Below, one piece after another: positions 6,043 through 6,862 of a DNA stretch of 6,862 nt; the stretch's first letter is position 1, and each line of letters opens with the position of its first letter. Source of the DNA: Bacteroidota bacterium (lineage in GTDB: Bacteria > Bacteroidota > Bacteroidia > AKYH767-A > CANKSK01). The notes under the pieces were generated by a model. The model ran no database searches and was not told the origin of the DNA. It saw only the letters and a list, made by a program, of their open reading frames with translations. The DNA is taken from the NCBI GenBank assembly GCA_947485425.1, contig CANKSK010000057.1, positions 1 to 6,862 of the forward strand, in the 5' to 3' direction. Both the position numbers and the translations under genes were made by a program.

Positions 6043-6862
6043 ATGATTCAGGTAAGTTTTCCCGACAAACAAGTAAGAGAATATCCGAAGGGAGTGACCG
6101 CGATGGAAATCGCAAAAAGCATTAGTGAAGGTTTAGCCAGAAATGTTTTGGCGGCTAAAATCAATGGAGAAATATGGGATGCCACGCGCCCCATCCATGA
6201 CCATGCCTCCATTGAACTACTCACTTGGGATTCTAAAGAAGGCAAGTCAACCATGTGGCATTCTTCGGCACATCTTATGGCTGAAGCGCTTGAATTTTAT
6301 TTTCCCGGCATGAAATTCGGCATTGGGCCGCCCATAGAAAATGGCTTTTATTATGATGTAGATGCCGGAGAAAAAAGCATCTCCTCAGAAGATTTCAAAA
6401 AAATCGAAGATAAAATCATCGAATTGGCAAGATTGGAAAGCAAATTCGAAAGAAAAGAAGTTTCCAAGGCAGATGCAATCAGCTATTTCACTGAAAAAGG
6501 CGATGAGTATAAACTAGATTTACTCAAAGATTTGGAAGATGGGAAAATCACTTTTTATTCCCAAGGTCAGTTTACAGACCTTTGCAGAGGGCCACATATT
6601 CCGCATACCGGATACATCAAAGCCGTAAAGCTGATGAGTGTTGCTGGCGCCTATTGGAGAGGTGACGAAAAAAACAAACAGTTGACTCGTGTTTACGGAA
6701 TTTCATTCCCGAAACAAAAAGACTTGACTGATTATTTGGAATTATTGGAAGAAGCAAAACGTCGTGACCACAGGAAGCTGGGTAAAGAATTGGAATTATT
6801 CGCTTTCTCACAAAAAGTAGGTCAAGGTTTGCCTTTATGGCTTCCAAAAGGAGCTGCATTGA
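6043..6862 (+). CDS. thrS: Threonyl-tRNA synthetase, N-terminal part, cut by window edge
   Basis: ThrRS is a cytoplasmic class II synthetase that charges tRNA-Thr and clears misacylated Ser-tRNA-Thr. The first 273 codons are present, out of about 640 usual for the family. Residues 1-62 (MIQVSFPDKQVREYPKG onward) form the TGS domain. The N2 editing domain follows, with the zinc-like site residues H73 and H77 in HSSAHLMAEAL and C181 and H185 in DLCRGPHIPHTG; GIGPPIENGFYYD (93-105) is also characteristic. From about residue 220 a linker helix (LELLEEAKRRDHRKLGKELELF) leads to GQGLPLWLPKGAAL at the start of the catalytic domain; class II motifs 1-3 lie beyond the window. The ATG at 6043 fits the family N-terminus and the promoter. 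All editing residues are intact. In many bacteria infC-rpmI-rplT follow thrS, but that cannot be seen here. Confidence 0.97.
   Translation, partial: MIQVSFPDKQVREYPKGVTAMEIAKSISEGLARNVLAAKINGEIWDATRPIHDHASIELLTWDSKEGKSTMWHSSAHLMAEALEFYFPGMKFGIGPPIENGFYYDVDAGEKSISSEDFKKIEDKIIELARLESKFERKEVSKADAISYFTEKGDEYKLDLLKDLEDGKITFYSQGQFTDLCRGPHIPHTGYIKAVKLMSVAGAYWRGDEKNKQLTRVYGISFPKQKDLTDYLELLEEAKRRDHRKLGKELELFAFSQKVGQGLPLWLPKGAAL

Noticed and set aside
6048..6859. Two minus-strand open frames (68 and 80 codons) opposite thrS
   Set aside because: They are antisense shadows of well-conserved thrS codons, with no promoter or family resemblance.
1..6862. Mobile element, CRISPR array, tRNA gene or defence system
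   Set aside because: There are no transposase or integrase motifs, no spaced direct repeats and no tRNA-like fold. The sequence is accounted for by housekeeping genes, one membrane protein and short gaps.

Overview
The window looks like ordinary chromosomal DNA of a member of the Bacteroidota. Three things point that way. All three promoters I can place have the phylum's TAnnTTTG -7 box, and the ileS one also has a perfect TTTG -33 box at 19 bp. The start codons lack Shine-Dalgarno sequences and sit in A/T-rich leaders. The gene order ileS - dksA/traR-like - lspA, and the long form of LspA, are typical of the phylum. The DNA is moderately AT-rich, and I see no mobile-element, phage or CRISPR signature.

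Layout. Minus strand, read right to left: a promoter at about 4477-4507 drives ileS (4443 to 1090, isoleucyl-tRNA synthetase). The stop of ileS overlaps the start of a small DksA/TraR-like regulator (1100 to 714). A gap with a terminator-like hairpin (650-682) follows, then lspA (616 to beyond base 1, lipoprotein signal peptidase, cut by the window edge). Plus strand: a divergent promoter (about 4598-4627) and a leader with tetranucleotide repeats precede a 407-residue outer-membrane beta-barrel protein of unknown function (4709-5932). A strong intrinsic terminator (5960-5999) ends that unit. Directly after it a third promoter drives thrS (6043 to beyond the window end, threonyl-tRNA synthetase, N-terminal 273 residues only).

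The left unit joins translation (IleRS), a probable RNA-polymerase secondary-channel regulator and lipoprotein maturation (LspA). The ileS-lspA link is also known from other bacteria. thrS is a separate housekeeping unit. The barrel protein between them appears to be transcribed alone and has no obvious functional tie to its neighbours.

I found no new multi-gene system here. The points most worth a second look are these: the IleRS has a swapped class I signature (GIHH instead of HxGH) within what looks like a type 2 enzyme; lspA has no ATG in a usable place and probably starts at TTG behind a terminator-like hairpin; the DksA-like protein keeps only one zinc-finger cysteine; and the barrel-protein leader carries (AAAC)4(AATT)3 repeats.
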